Positions 32,396-41,086 of a DNA stretch of 64,000 nt are shown here, in pieces; position 1 is the first letter of the stretch, and every line of letters starts with the position of its first letter. The DNA is from JAPPLB01 sp965204095 (GTDB lineage Bacteria; Acidobacteriota; Terriglobia; Bryobacterales; UBA6623). The position numbers and the translations under genes are program-made. The notes beneath the pieces are model-generated. The model searched no databases and was not told the origin of the DNA. It saw only the letters and a list, made by a program, of their open reading frames with translations. The stretch lies in assembly GCA_965204095.1 (NCBI GenBank), contig OZ241991.1:3844001-3908000 (forward strand), written 5' to 3'.

Positions 32396-34351
32396 TCACG
32401 GCGCCTGGAAGAACCGTTGCACGTCAGCGAGCTGCGTCGTGAAAGCGTAGTCCGGCAGGCTGTCGAGGAACGTCTTGCCGTAGCGCGCGCGCAGGATGCG
32501 ATTGTCGAGCAGCACCAGCGCGCCGCGGTCTTTCGAGTGGCGGATCAGCCGTCCGAAGCCCTGCTTGAGGGCGATCACGGCTTGCGGAATCTGGTAGGAC
32601 GCGAAGGGGTCTTCTCCCGCTTGCCGCAGGCTCTTCATCCGTGCTTGCACGACCGGATCCGACGGCACCGCGAAGGGCAATTTGTCGATAATGACCATGC
32701 TGAGCTGCTCGCCGGGCACGTCGACCCCTTGCCAGAAGCTGGCCGTGCCGAACAGCACGCAGTTCTCCGTCGAGCGGAACTCGTCGAGCAAGGCCGAGTT
32801 GGGCGCGGAGCCTTGCAGCAGAGTCGGATGCTCGATCGCGAACGAGGCGGCATCGTGGACAGCGTTCATCTGCTGATAGCTGGTGAACAGCACGAAAGCG
32901 CGGCCACGGCTGGCGCGGAGGAGTCCGATGACCTGATCCGCGGCTTGGAGCACGAACTCCGGGGAGCGGGGATCAGGCAGGCGGGCGGGCACGTAGAACA
33001 ACACCTGGTTGCGCCAATTGAAGTGGCCCGGAACGACCAGCTCTTCGGCTCGCGACACCCCCAGGCGTCCGCGAATGAAATCGAACTTCTCTTCCACCGC
33101 CAGGGTTGCCGAGGTAAGCACGACCGTGTCGACCTGGTCGAACAGGCGCTCGGCCAGGATCTCGGAGACCTCGATCGGCGTAGCCTGCAGAAAGACGCCT
33201 TTGCCGCGCCGCTCGATCCAGTAGACGTATTTTTCGTCCTCGCCTTCCATCAGGAACCGCAGCTCGCGGTCGAGTTCCGCGGTGCGCCGCTCGAGTGGGA
33301 TGATTTCGTCGACCTGCTTCGGCGTGAGCTTGAGTTGCGTCTTGACGAGATTCAGGGCGTTGAGCAGCAGCGAGTACTGCTCCTGGTGGCGCTTGAGGAA
33401 GTCTTCGCGGTGGTCGAATCCGCTGCGGCCCTGGTAGCGCTCGAACAGAGCGAAGAAGGCCATGGAGCGAATCCGCAGCGTTTCGATGGCGGTGTCGAGC
33501 TCGCGGGAACCGGCCTCCGACTGGATCGCGGTGTGCTGGATGTCGCGCGCCAGTTCTTCGAAGCGATAGTTGCTGATCTGAACGCCGAAATGTTTCCCGG
33601 CGATGTCCTCGACTTCATGAGCTTCGTCGAAAACGACCGCCTCGTAGTTGGGGATGATCGAGGCGTAGTCGTCTTCCCGAAGTGCGAGATCGGCGAAAAA
33701 GAGGTGGTGGTTGACGATGATGATGTCGGCTTCGGCGGCCCTCTGGTGCATCAGAGTGATGAAGCAGCGGTCGAACTGTTCGCACTTCTGGCCGGCGCAG
33801 AGCTCGCGGCGGGCGTCGAGACGGTCCCAGACGGCGCTGTCTTGAGGGAGTTTCTTGAGCTCGGCGCGGTCTCCGGTTTCGGTCTCCTTTTCCCACGAGC
33901 CGATGAGCTTGAAGTCCTCGATTTCGACGAGTCCGGCAAGGGTCGGGCGCTTTTCGGTTTCGTAGAGCTTCTGGCGGCAGAGGTAGTTGTTGCGGCCCTT
34001 CATGTAGGCCACGTTGAGAGGGCGGTTGAAATACCGTTCGAGGAACGGGATGTCCTTGTAGTAGAGCTGCTCCTGCAGGTTCTTCGTGCCGGTCGAGACG
34101 ATGACGCGTTTGCCGCTGGCGATGACCGGGATCAGGTAGGCGAGGGTCTTCCCCGTGCCGGTGCCGGCCTCGACCAGCAGATGACGCCGTTCGGCGAGCA
34201 CCGTTTCGACCTGCTCGGCCATGGCAAGCTGCCCGGGCCGGAACTCGTAATGGGCGTATTTCGCGGCGAGCAGGCCGTGCTTCCCGAAGAAGCGGCGGGC
34301 GCGGGTGGCCTTTCGGCTCTGGCCTGTTCTCATGGAACCGGCGGGATTCAT
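32396..34351 (-). CDS. DinG/XPD-family ATP-dependent DNA helicase
   Basis: About 651 residues from the ATG at 34351; an ATG at 34333 is an alternative. A frame reaching 34807 would run antisense through a HigB gene and is rejected. Walker A is EAGTGTGKT and the DEAH box is VVFDEAHEVED. C-terminal helicase motifs are FGTASFWQGVDVPGE and QGFGRLIRHSKDRG. Cysteines between motifs I and II (CRQKLYE, CAGQKCEQFDRC) fit the iron-sulfur cluster of DinG/XPD helicases. It likely resolves damaged or transcription-linked DNA structures. Confidence 0.92.
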   Translation of the reverse strand: MNPAGSMRTGQSRKATRARRFFGKHGLLAAKYAHYEFRPGQLAMAEQVETVLAERRHLLVEAGTGTGKTLAYLIPVIASGKRVIVSTGTKNLQEQLYYKDIPFLERYFNRPLNVAYMKGRNNYLCRQKLYETEKRPTLAGLVEIEDFKLIGSWEKETETGDRAELKKLPQDSAVWDRLDARRELCAGQKCEQFDRCFITLMHQRAAEADIIIVNHHLFFADLALREDDYASIIPNYEAVVFDEAHEVEDIAGKHFGVQISNYRFEELARDIQHTAIQSEAGSRELDTAIETLRIRSMAFFALFERYQGRSGFDHREDFLKRHQEQYSLLLNALNLVKTQLKLTPKQVDEIIPLERRTAELDRELRFLMEGEDEKYVYWIERRGKGVFLQATPIEVSEILAERLFDQVDTVVLTSATLAVEEKFDFIRGRLGVSRAEELVVPGHFNWRNQVLFYVPARLPDPRSPEFVLQAADQVIGLLRASRGRAFVLFTSYQQMNAVHDAASFAIEHPTLLQGSAPNSALLDEFRSTENCVLFGTASFWQGVDVPGEQLSMVIIDKLPFAVPSDPVVQARMKSLRQAGEDPFASYQIPQAVIALKQGFGRLIRHSKDRGALVLLDNRILRARYGKTFLDSLPDYAFTTQLADVQRFFQAP

Positions 34352-34497
34352 GCGGAGGCGTGCGGCCTGGACGGCAGGGCCTTGGGCGTAGCCTAGCACG
34401 GCGCCCGCGGAGGCTCCGTTCGGGGAAGGATGCGAAGGGAAAACGTTTGTGTCCCTTCGTGACCTCTGCGTCGGTCTGCGACACCGGCATCGTCGTA

Positions 34498-34526
34498 TTG
34501 ACACGTGTACCGCTGCGCGGTACATT
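34498..34526 (+). promoter_or_regulatory. Promoter and operator of higBA copy 2
   Basis: TTGACA (34498-34503), a 17-nt spacer, TACATT (34521-34526). A perfect inverted repeat TGTACCGC-TGC-GCGGTACA (34506-34524) fills the spacer and overlaps the -10, an ideal autorepression site for HigA. The ATG at 34532 starts five bases after the -10, so the mRNA should be leaderless. Confidence 0.75.
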
Positions 34527-34531
34527 GGCTG

Positions 34532-34810
34532 ATGATCCGACGGTTTCGTCATCGCGGCCTGAAGCGCATGTACGAGCGCGGCGACGCGAGCCGAGTGGGT
34601 CCTGACCTGGCGGACCGCGCTGCGCTCGCCTTGGCGGACCTTGACGATGCCTGCAAACCCTCGGACCTGGACCTGCCCGGCTACCGGCTTCACCCGCTGA
34701 AAGGCGGACGGAAGGGGTACTGGAGCATCTCGATTTCCGGCAACTGGCGGGTGATCTTCCGCTTCGAAGATGGCGATGCCTACGATGTCGACCTGATCGA
34801 CTACCACTAG
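34532..34810 (+). CDS. higB: HigB/RelE-family toxin (second pair)
   Basis: 92 residues from MIRRFRHRGLKRMYERGD to VDLIDYH, full length for the family. The SISGNWRVIFRFEDGDA segment holds the conserved RelE-fold core. A frame opening upstream at 34505 would start inside the promoter, so the ATG at 34532 is chosen. Ribosome-dependent mRNA endonuclease, held by HigA encoded 14 nt downstream. Upstream 34352-34497 shows no gene. Confidence 0.92.
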   Translation: MIRRFRHRGLKRMYERGDASRVGPDLADRAALALADLDDACKPSDLDLPGYRLHPLKGGRKGYWSISISGNWRVIFRFEDGDAYDVDLIDYH

Positions 34811-34824
34811 CAGGAGGCGGCAAC

Positions 34825-35121
34825 ATGGCGATGAGCAACCCCCCGCATCCCGGACGCAGCATCCGCGAGAACTGCCTGGTTCCGCTCGGTTTGAACGTGA
34901 CCGAAGCGGCGAAGGTGCTGGGTGTCGCCCGTCACACGCTCTCGCGGGTTCTGAACGGCCAAGCGGCCATCTCCCCGGAGATGGCCATTCGTCTTGAAAA
35001 GGCAGGCTGGTCCAATGCCGAGTTCTGGCTGCGCCGGCAGACCACTTGGGATCTCGTCCAGGCGCGCAAGCAGGAAGACCGGATCATCGTCGAGCGATAC
35101 CAGCCGCAGCCGTCGGCGTGA
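34825..35121 (+). CDS. higA: HigA-family antitoxin (second pair)
   Basis: A 98-residue XRE antitoxin: PPHPGRSIRENCLVPLGLNV, helix-turn-helix TEAAKVLGVARHTLSRVLNG, then a dimerisation/toxin-binding tail. AGGAGGC lies seven to thirteen bases before the ATG, in contrast to the leaderless toxin, so the antitoxin has its own strong ribosome site. This fits the need for antitoxin excess. Confidence 0.93.
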   Translation: MAMSNPPHPGRSIRENCLVPLGLNVTEAAKVLGVARHTLSRVLNGQAAISPEMAIRLEKAGWSNAEFWLRRQTTWDLVQARKQEDRIIVERYQPQPSA

Positions 35122-35429
35122 AGACATGCCGATCGCATGCTGCAGCGGCCACGTGTTCACCGGCCTGAGGTTCGAGAATCGATGGCCTGAACGACCCACC
35201 CGCCGACGCATTGAGCCTGCATTTCGCCCTTCTTGGTATCCAATGGTGAGTACCAGGCGAAGTGGAGGCCTTGATCGGACCGCAACCGAGGCGTCCGGCC
35301 TTGTCGAGGGGAATCGGCTGCTCGAATTTGCCTGATTGGGACCATACCTGAGATATTCGACAACAAAGACCAGAGGGCAAGACCGTCGCGCATCCAGCCT
35401 TGCCCGTTTAGCGAGGGCACAAACACTCC
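35122..35429. other. Intergenic region after higBA copy 2
   Basis: 308 bp with no gene, repeat or clear promoter recognised. Confidence 0.5.
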
Positions 35430-36374
35430 ATGACGAAGTCGATCCCGGCCGAAAACGATCCGCCTCCGTTACAGCCCCCTTCCCGGAATGTCGCGAACCC
35501 CTTCTCGCAGATGCGCGTGCGTTACCTGCTTGGGTGGTTTATCTTTGCTGATTTAGCCAGGGCTTTCACCCCAATTCTAGCCCCGGACTGGTATCTGGAA
35601 AGCTCGTTGAGAGTGCTCTTGTCACGCGGAATTCTGCATGTCGTGATCCTGCTGTCCGTCTGGATCTACCTTCGGCGAAAGCCGGTAAGTTGGACCCGAC
35701 TGCTGGGCTCCATTCCCCTTCAGAGCACTTGCTTGCGCGCCCTCAAGCCGCTGCCGGTATTGGTTGCATTCGGCCTGGGTGAGGTGCTTGTCCTCTTTTA
35801 CTCACTGTCCCATCTTGCGCCCCGCATCCTTGAAGCGTTCTTAAGCTATGAACTCTTCGTGTCTGCCGCCAATGAGCAACAGCAGTGGGTCTACAACTTG
35901 GTTACGATGTTCCGGGTCGTTGTCCTTGCTCCGGTCGCTGAAGAAGGACTGTATCGCGGCCTGCTGCTTCATCGCTGGGCCGTCAAATGGAACCCGACGG
36001 CCGCGTTGTGGACATCTTCAATCCTATACGCAATCGCCCACGCACCGACGAGTGTCATCGGCAGCACGGTTTTCGGTCTTGTGATGGCGGTCTTGTATCT
36101 CGAAACAGGTTCGCTGTTCGTCCCGGTGGTCGTCCACGCAGCCAACAACGCGATCGGATGTCTGACATCGTGGGCTTTACCTGTCGCCTGGAACAGCGTT
36201 GCGGACATTCGGGACCTACTCTGGCTGGGGATTCTGTTGCTCGTCGTGTCCGCGCCCTTGATGCTGCTCTACTTTTCCAAGCACTGGCCCCGAAAGTCCG
36301 TCTCCATGCCTTACTTTCGCACTGCCGCTTGCTCCGCTCCAGCGGGGAACCCAGAGGGACTGAGTCGGATTTGA
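35430..36374 (+). CDS. CPBP-family intramembrane glutamic endopeptidase
   Basis: 314 residues with about seven to eight membrane helices. The CAAX/Abi (Rce1-like) signature is complete: APVAEEGLYRG with E171, E172, R176; H204 in AHAPTS; and HAANNAIG with H236 and N240. Family members cut prenylated proteins or act in bacteriocin self-immunity and signalling; the substrate is unknown. No neighbour indicates a pathway. The C-terminal 20 residues are hydrophilic and variable. Confidence 0.88.
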   Translation: MTKSIPAENDPPPLQPPSRNVANPFSQMRVRYLLGWFIFADLARAFTPILAPDWYLESSLRVLLSRGILHVVILLSVWIYLRRKPVSWTRLLGSIPLQSTCLRALKPLPVLVAFGLGEVLVLFYSLSHLAPRILEAFLSYELFVSAANEQQQWVYNLVTMFRVVVLAPVAEEGLYRGLLLHRWAVKWNPTAALWTSSILYAIAHAPTSVIGSTVFGLVMAVLYLETGSLFVPVVVHAANNAIGCLTSWALPVAWNSVADIRDLLWLGILLLVVSAPLMLLYFSKHWPRKSVSMPYFRTAACSAPAGNPEGLSRI

Positions 36375-36628
36375 GAAGAATCCACGGCTCCTCTATCCCA
36401 CCAACCCCAACCGATCGCAAGGCGCATCGTGCAGATTCTGCCGGAGCCCCAGGCATCGCTCGGTGGTCTGGATGTGTGACATAACACACGCCACTGCGGG
36501 CGAAGCTCTCCTTCGCGTGTAAAAATAGTTGCGAAAAAACAAGGGAAGATCACCAGCGGCGTCATTCCCCCTGAGGCCGGGTGGAGAGATCGCGGTCATG
36601 ATGCGCTGAGCACTCCGGAGCCCCCGTC

Positions 36629-37210
36629 ATGAGCTTGGCAGCGATGAGAAACGGCGCCCTTGCCGCCCTGCTGGCGGCGGCCATCGCTGTGGCTGAGCGG
36701 CCGTTGCCGCCGTGGATGGAAGTGCCGCCAAGTTGCGCGGGGCAGCCGTTCCGGCCGGGCGCGGAGGAGCCGAGTTGCGCGGGGCAGGTGAAATGCGCCT
36801 CGTGCTGGCTGGAGCTGGAGAGCCATCCTGGCTGCTTCGTTTGGAACAGTTACCTCAGCGAGGGAGAAACCGCGGCCTGGAGTGGCGAGTGCATCGACGG
36901 CCTGGCCAGCGGGACGGGAACGCTCAAGTGGACCTACGGAAGCGTGGTCAACGAGCATACGGGTCTCCTCCGGAACGGGAAATACCACGGCCGCTGGGTG
37001 CGGCGCTACGCGAACGGGAACGTCCACGAAGGACCCATGGTAAACGGCAAGAGGCAGGGCCACTGGGTCGTGCGCCATCCGGACGGGACGGTCATGGAAG
37101 GGCCCATGGTGGACGATAAGAGGCACGGCCGCTGGGTCAGACGCGACTCGAACGGTTACACGATAATCCTGAACTGGGTCAACGGAGTCCACCGGCGCGG
37201 CCGCCGATAA
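36629..37210 (+). CDS. Secreted Cys-rich protein with MORN-like repeats
   Basis: 193 residues: an N-terminal signal-like stretch (about 5-22) and a short Cys-rich domain. Its cysteines are in PSCAGQ, PSCAGQ, KCASC, GCFVW and GECIDG. Three tandem 23-residue MORN/toxin-repeat-like units follow (NGKYHGRWVRRYANGNVHEG, NGKRQGHWVVRHPDGTVMEG, DDKRHGRWVRRDSNG). PSCAGQPFRPGAEE/PSCAGQ looks like a small internal duplication. Such antiparallel beta repeats bind membranes or proteins; function unknown. It is not in an operon. Confidence 0.75.
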   Translation: MSLAAMRNGALAALLAAAIAVAERPLPPWMEVPPSCAGQPFRPGAEEPSCAGQVKCASCWLELESHPGCFVWNSYLSEGETAAWSGECIDGLASGTGTLKWTYGSVVNEHTGLLRNGKYHGRWVRRYANGNVHEGPMVNGKRQGHWVVRHPDGTVMEGPMVDDKRHGRWVRRDSNGYTIILNWVNGVHRRGRR

Positions 37211-37301
37211 TGCCCGGAGCCTCTCTCGACATCACAGCCCCGGCAGGCCGATCAATAGGAGTTGCACAAAGAACTGCCGGACAACCCGCGCAAGATCGGC
37301 C

Positions 37302-37574
37302 CTACCCCGAGATTTCGGGGCTCTGCGGGGGACGCCGTCGGGTTGAACCGTTGCGGTAGCGGTAGGTCACTACCACCAGGCCCACGGCAATCGCCGCCGG
37401 CGGGACCGCGAGCACCAGAATGCCCTTGTTGATGGCGTTGATCGTCTCGGCGCGCTGGTGCCGGGCCGATTCGCGGCACATGACGCACTGTCCCCAGAGA
37501 GGCAGGCAGAGGACCAGCCCCAGGATTCCCAGGCTCAGGAATCGCTTTGTCCGCGCGCGCAGGGACACGATCAT
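37302..37574 (-). CDS. Small membrane protein with CxxC, last gene of the cytochrome oxidase operon
   Basis: 90 residues: a signal or membrane helix (about 10-28) ending at GQC, then CVMCRE (a CxxC pair), then a second membrane helix (about 48-70) and a basic tail. It is 12 nt downstream of the subunit IV gene on the same strand, so co-transcribed. The exported CxxC suggests a thiol or copper-handling accessory role for oxidase assembly; that is inference. Family not recognised. Confidence 0.7.
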   Translation of the reverse strand: MIVSLRARTKRFLSLGILGLVLCLPLWGQCVMCRESARHQRAETINAINKGILVLAVPPAAIAVGLVVVTYRYRNGSTRRRPPQSPEISG

Positions 37575-37586
37575 GTCCTCACTCTA

Positions 37587-37898
37587 CTACTGCCAGCCGG
37601 CGAAACCGAAATCGAGGATGCGTAAGCTGTCCGGGAAGAAGTAGCCGATCATGATCAGGATACAGGCCACCAGCGGGACGCCGACCGTCCACGACAAGAC
37701 CGGCCGGTCGAACTTCAGATGCATGAAGTACGCCATGATCATGGCTGCCTTCACGATCGACAAGCCCATCAGCAAGGTGAGCATGACGACCAGGTCGAAC
37801 TGAATGTACGCCAGTATGACCTCGACCAGCGTCAGGCCGAGCAGCCAGAGCCAGACCTTGATGAACAACCCTCTGTGTGATTCTGCTTCTGCGGACAT
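37587..37898 (-). CDS. Cytochrome c oxidase subunit IV (prokaryotic type)
   Basis: 103 residues, three membrane helices (about 11-33, 37-59, 68-88). VVMLTLLMGLSIVKAAMIMA and MHLKFDR are the hallmark of the COX4_pro/CyoD-like family. A small accessory subunit stabilising the oxidase. It is 12 nt after the subunit III gene. Confidence 0.88.
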   Translation of the reverse strand: MSAEAESHRGLFIKVWLWLLGLTLVEVILAYIQFDLVVMLTLLMGLSIVKAAMIMAYFMHLKFDRPVLSWTVGVPLVACILIMIGYFFPDSLRILDFGFAGWQ

Positions 37899-37910
37899 CG
37901 TGTGCTCCCC

Positions 37911-38543
37911 TTACGAAATCTTCGTTGACATCAGATAGACCAGCGGGAAAATGAACATCCAGACCAGGTCGACGAAGTGCCAATAGAGCCCGCTGACTTC
38001 CACGTCTTCCGCGTCGTACTTGCCTCTCTTGAAACCGATGGCGATGATCCCCAGGTAGACGACGCCGATCGCCACGTGGGTCATGTGCAGGCCGGTCAGC
38101 GTAAAGAAAGTGCCGCCGAACAGCGGCGTGCCATAGGGATTGGTGAGCGGCGTTACGCCCTCGTGAATCAAGTGCATCCACTCGTTCACGTGCAGCACGA
38201 TGAAGATCACGCCGCCGAGCGCCGTCGCCCACGTCCATTTCGCGGTGGCGCTCCGGTCGCCGCGGTGCGCGGCGTCCACGGCGAACACCATCGTCAGGCT
38301 GCTCGAGAGCAGCACCAGCGTCATGAGCGACGAGAAGATGATCGCCGGGTAGAAATCGAACGGCGTCGGCCACTCGTTGGCCGCGCGCACGTAGCTGTAG
38401 GTGATGATCAGCGCCGAAAAAGTGAGCGCATCGGAGACGATGAACAGCCACATCCCCAGCTTCTTGTGGCCGACCGCGAACGGGGATGTGCCGCCGCCCC
38501 AACCGGCTTCTACGGTGGCGCCCGCTGAATGAGAATCCGACAT
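37911..38543 (-). CDS. Heme-copper oxidase subunit III (second)
   Basis: 210 residues from the ATG at 38543 (MSDSHSAGATVEAG); longer frames overlap the upstream subunit gene. Helices begin after GHKKLGMWLFIVSDALTFSA, which carries the conserved pattern of subunit III. TGLHMTHVAIGVVYLG and YWHFVDLVWMFIFPLVYL are the other two signatures. Together with 38554-39240 it makes two subunit III-type genes in one operon. Confidence 0.9.
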   Translation of the reverse strand: MSDSHSAGATVEAGWGGGTSPFAVGHKKLGMWLFIVSDALTFSALIITYSYVRAANEWPTPFDFYPAIIFSSLMTLVLLSSSLTMVFAVDAAHRGDRSATAKWTWATALGGVIFIVLHVNEWMHLIHEGVTPLTNPYGTPLFGGTFFTLTGLHMTHVAIGVVYLGIIAIGFKRGKYDAEDVEVSGLYWHFVDLVWMFIFPLVYLMSTKIS

Positions 38544-38553
38544 GGAAAAACGA

Positions 38554-39240
38554 TTACCTCCAGAACGTGAGCAATAGCAACAGGTAGACCCAGAGACCGT
38601 CCATGAAATGCCAATAGATCGCGGTCGCTTCCACGGCGGCCCGGCGTGTGACCCAGACGGCGGGGCTCCAGACGCGGAATACCGCGTAGGAAAGAGCCAG
38701 GATACCGCCCAGGATATGAGCGGCATGGGCCGCCGTCAGCAGGTAGAAGAACGAGCTGCTGGGATTCGATGCCAGATAGACACCTTTGTCCGCCAGCGCT
38801 CGCCAGCCGATCCACTGGGACACGATGAACAACGCGCCCAGGGCCAACGTAACGGCGAGCCAGCGTCGTAGACCGTCCTCCGCTCCGCTGCGCAGCAACC
38901 GCTTGGCCTTTTCTATGGTGTAGCTGCTGGCGAGCAGCAACGCCGTGCTCAGCCACAGGATGCGGGGAAGGTCGAATGGCGCCCAGTCGCCGCTGATGCC
39001 GCTTCGCACGACCATGGCGCTCGTGAAAGCGGCGAAGACCATCACGATGCCGGCGATGCCGACCCACGCGCCCAACTTGTAGCGAACAACGGCCTCCGCG
39101 CCGGGATCGGGCCCGCGGGACCCGTCGTCGTCGCGGTCCGGAGGCCACACCGGGGGGAATCCCCCGCCGCCCGTGTCGGGCCGGGGTGGCTCGTTCGTTT
39201 CGCCTTCGACGACAGGCGGTGGTGCGAGTGTGGTGGACAT
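38554..39240 (-). CDS. Heme-copper oxidase subunit III (first)
   Basis: 228 residues. A hydrophilic, Pro/Gly/Asp-rich N-terminal extension (about 1-50) precedes five membrane helices. AAHAAHILGGILALSYAV and YWHFMDGLWVYLLLLLTF are the conserved subunit III segments. It is shorter and more diverged than the next gene. Six bases after ctaD. Confidence 0.88.
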   Translation of the reverse strand: MSTTLAPPPVVEGETNEPPRPDTGGGGFPPVWPPDRDDDGSRGPDPGAEAVVRYKLGAWVGIAGIVMVFAAFTSAMVVRSGISGDWAPFDLPRILWLSTALLLASSYTIEKAKRLLRSGAEDGLRRWLAVTLALGALFIVSQWIGWRALADKGVYLASNPSSSFFYLLTAAHAAHILGGILALSYAVFRVWSPAVWVTRRAAVEATAIYWHFMDGLWVYLLLLLTFWR

Positions 39241-39246
39241 GCCCCT

Positions 39247-41043
39247 TTAATCGCCCGCTGCCTGTTGATACACCATGTCGTCGGAGTTGCACTGCATGGC
39301 GTAGTCCCGTTTGGCTTTCGGCAGACTGAAGTCGTAGGCGCCCCGATAGACAGTGGGAATCTTGCCCGCGAAGTTGTCATACGGCGGCGGCGTGGGGACG
39401 GCCCACTCGAGCGTGGTCGCTTCCCAGGGATTGTCGTCGCTGCAGACCTTGCCCTTGAACAGGCTCCAGACCAGGTTGAACAGGAAGATCAATTGCGCCG
39501 TGATGGTGATCATGGCGGCGATCGTGACGAAGTAATGAATCTCGGCCGAACCGCCTGCGGCAAGGTAGTCGACGCCGGTGATCTCCGCGTAGCGTCGGGG
39601 ATGCGGCAGCATTCCCAGGTAGTGCATCGGGCCGAAGATGGCGTACACGCCGAGGAAAGTGAGCCAGAAGTGGACCTTGCTCAGCCCTTCGTTCATCAAC
39701 CGGCCGAACATCTTCGGGAACCAGAACGTCAGGCCGGCGAACATCCCGAAGATGGCCGCCACGCCCATGATCAGGTGGAAGTGCGCCACGACGAAGTAGG
39801 TGTCATGGAAGAACAGATCCACCGTCGGCTGGCCCAGGAAGATGCCGCTCAGCCCGCCCGTCACGAACAGCGAGACGAAACCGACGGAGTAGAGCATCGG
39901 CGAGGTGAAGCGAATCTTGCCGCCCCATAACGTTCCGATCCAGTTGAACGTCTTGATCGCCGAAGGAACGCCGATGCACATGGTCAGCACGGAGAAGACG
40001 AACGCGGAGTAGGGGCTCATCCCGCTCATGAACATGTGGTGGCCCCAAACGACGAACCCGAGTCCGCCGATCGCTGCGACCGCGTAGACCATGACCTTGT
40101 AGCCGAAGACCGGCTTGCGCGCGAAAGTGGCCAGGATGTGCGAGGTGACGCCCATGCCCGGCAGGATCGCGATGTAGACTTCCGGGTGCCCGAAGAACCA
40201 GAACAAATGCTGCCAGAGGATCGGCGAGCCGCCGCTGCGGTCGATGAGCTGATCGTTGATGACGAGGCCGGCCGGAATGAAGAAGCTCGTGCCCAGATTG
40301 CGGTCGAGAAGCAGCAGCACGCCCGCGGCCAGCAGCACCCCGAAGGCCAGCAGACCCAGAATCGCCGTCACGAACCAGGTCCAGACCGTGAGCGGCAATC
40401 GCATCATGGTGAGGCCCTTGGCGCGAAGCTGGAGCGTCGTGACGATGAAGTTCAGCGCGCCGAGCAGCGACGCGACGCAGAACAGCGCGATGCTGATGAT
40501 CCACCAGTCCTGCCCGGTTCCGGCGATTACGGCCGAGTCGAGAGCGCTGAGCGGCGGATAGGCCGTCCAGCCCGAAATCGGCGCCCCGCCTTCGACGAAA
40601 AAGGCCATCATCAGCGCGCAGAATGAAAGAAACGTGGTCCAGAACGACAGCATGTTGAGCCGCGGAAACGCCATGTCGTTGGCCCCGATCTGGATCGGCA
40701 GGACGTAATTGCCGAAGCCCCCCTGCGGCGCCGTCGTCAGGACCATGAAAACCATCATGGTGCCGTGCATCGTGAGCATCGACAGGTAGAACTCCGGTGT
40801 CATGATGCCGTCCGGCGCGCCGACCGGGAACAAGTCGCCGAGCAGGGGAACGGCCTGCTCGGGCCACACCAGCCGCAAACGAATCAGCAACGACAGAGCC
40901 ATCCCGATGAACACCGCCACGACCGCCAACAGCACGTATTGAATGCCGATGACCTTGTGGTCGAGGCTGAAGATCCACCTCGAGATGAAGCTTTTCGGCT
41001 CGGGATGGCGATGTATTTCTACGTATTCCGCAACTTCATTCAT
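39247..41043 (-). CDS. ctaD: Cytochrome c oxidase subunit I (aa3 type)
   Basis: 598 residues, twelve membrane helices. MLTMHGTMMVF holds a low-spin heme ligand. WFFGHPEVYI has the CuB histidine and the cross-linked tyrosine. VVWGHHMF contains the paired CuB histidines and HFHLIMG the high-spin and low-spin heme ligands. GHPEVY with an in-frame tyrosine marks the A family. It reduces O2 to water and pumps protons. Operon order is II-I-III-III-IV-small CxxC protein. Confidence 0.97.
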   Translation of the reverse strand: MNEVAEYVEIHRHPEPKSFISRWIFSLDHKVIGIQYVLLAVVAVFIGMALSLLIRLRLVWPEQAVPLLGDLFPVGAPDGIMTPEFYLSMLTMHGTMMVFMVLTTAPQGGFGNYVLPIQIGANDMAFPRLNMLSFWTTFLSFCALMMAFFVEGGAPISGWTAYPPLSALDSAVIAGTGQDWWIISIALFCVASLLGALNFIVTTLQLRAKGLTMMRLPLTVWTWFVTAILGLLAFGVLLAAGVLLLLDRNLGTSFFIPAGLVINDQLIDRSGGSPILWQHLFWFFGHPEVYIAILPGMGVTSHILATFARKPVFGYKVMVYAVAAIGGLGFVVWGHHMFMSGMSPYSAFVFSVLTMCIGVPSAIKTFNWIGTLWGGKIRFTSPMLYSVGFVSLFVTGGLSGIFLGQPTVDLFFHDTYFVVAHFHLIMGVAAIFGMFAGLTFWFPKMFGRLMNEGLSKVHFWLTFLGVYAIFGPMHYLGMLPHPRRYAEITGVDYLAAGGSAEIHYFVTIAAMITITAQLIFLFNLVWSLFKGKVCSDDNPWEATTLEWAVPTPPPYDNFAGKIPTVYRGAYDFSLPKAKRDYAMQCNSDDMVYQQAAGD

Positions 41044-41086
41044 GGATTGCTTCTCCAGAGGTTCGCCCCGTGACCGCCCTTCGGAA

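Noticed and set aside
32417..34396. 659-codon plus-strand frame opposite the DinG-like helicase
   Set aside because: Shadow of the helicase gene; residue composition is the complement pattern, with no motif.
34352..34807. N-terminal extension of the helicase frame
   Set aside because: It runs antisense through higB copy 2 and its promoter, with no helicase motifs in that part.
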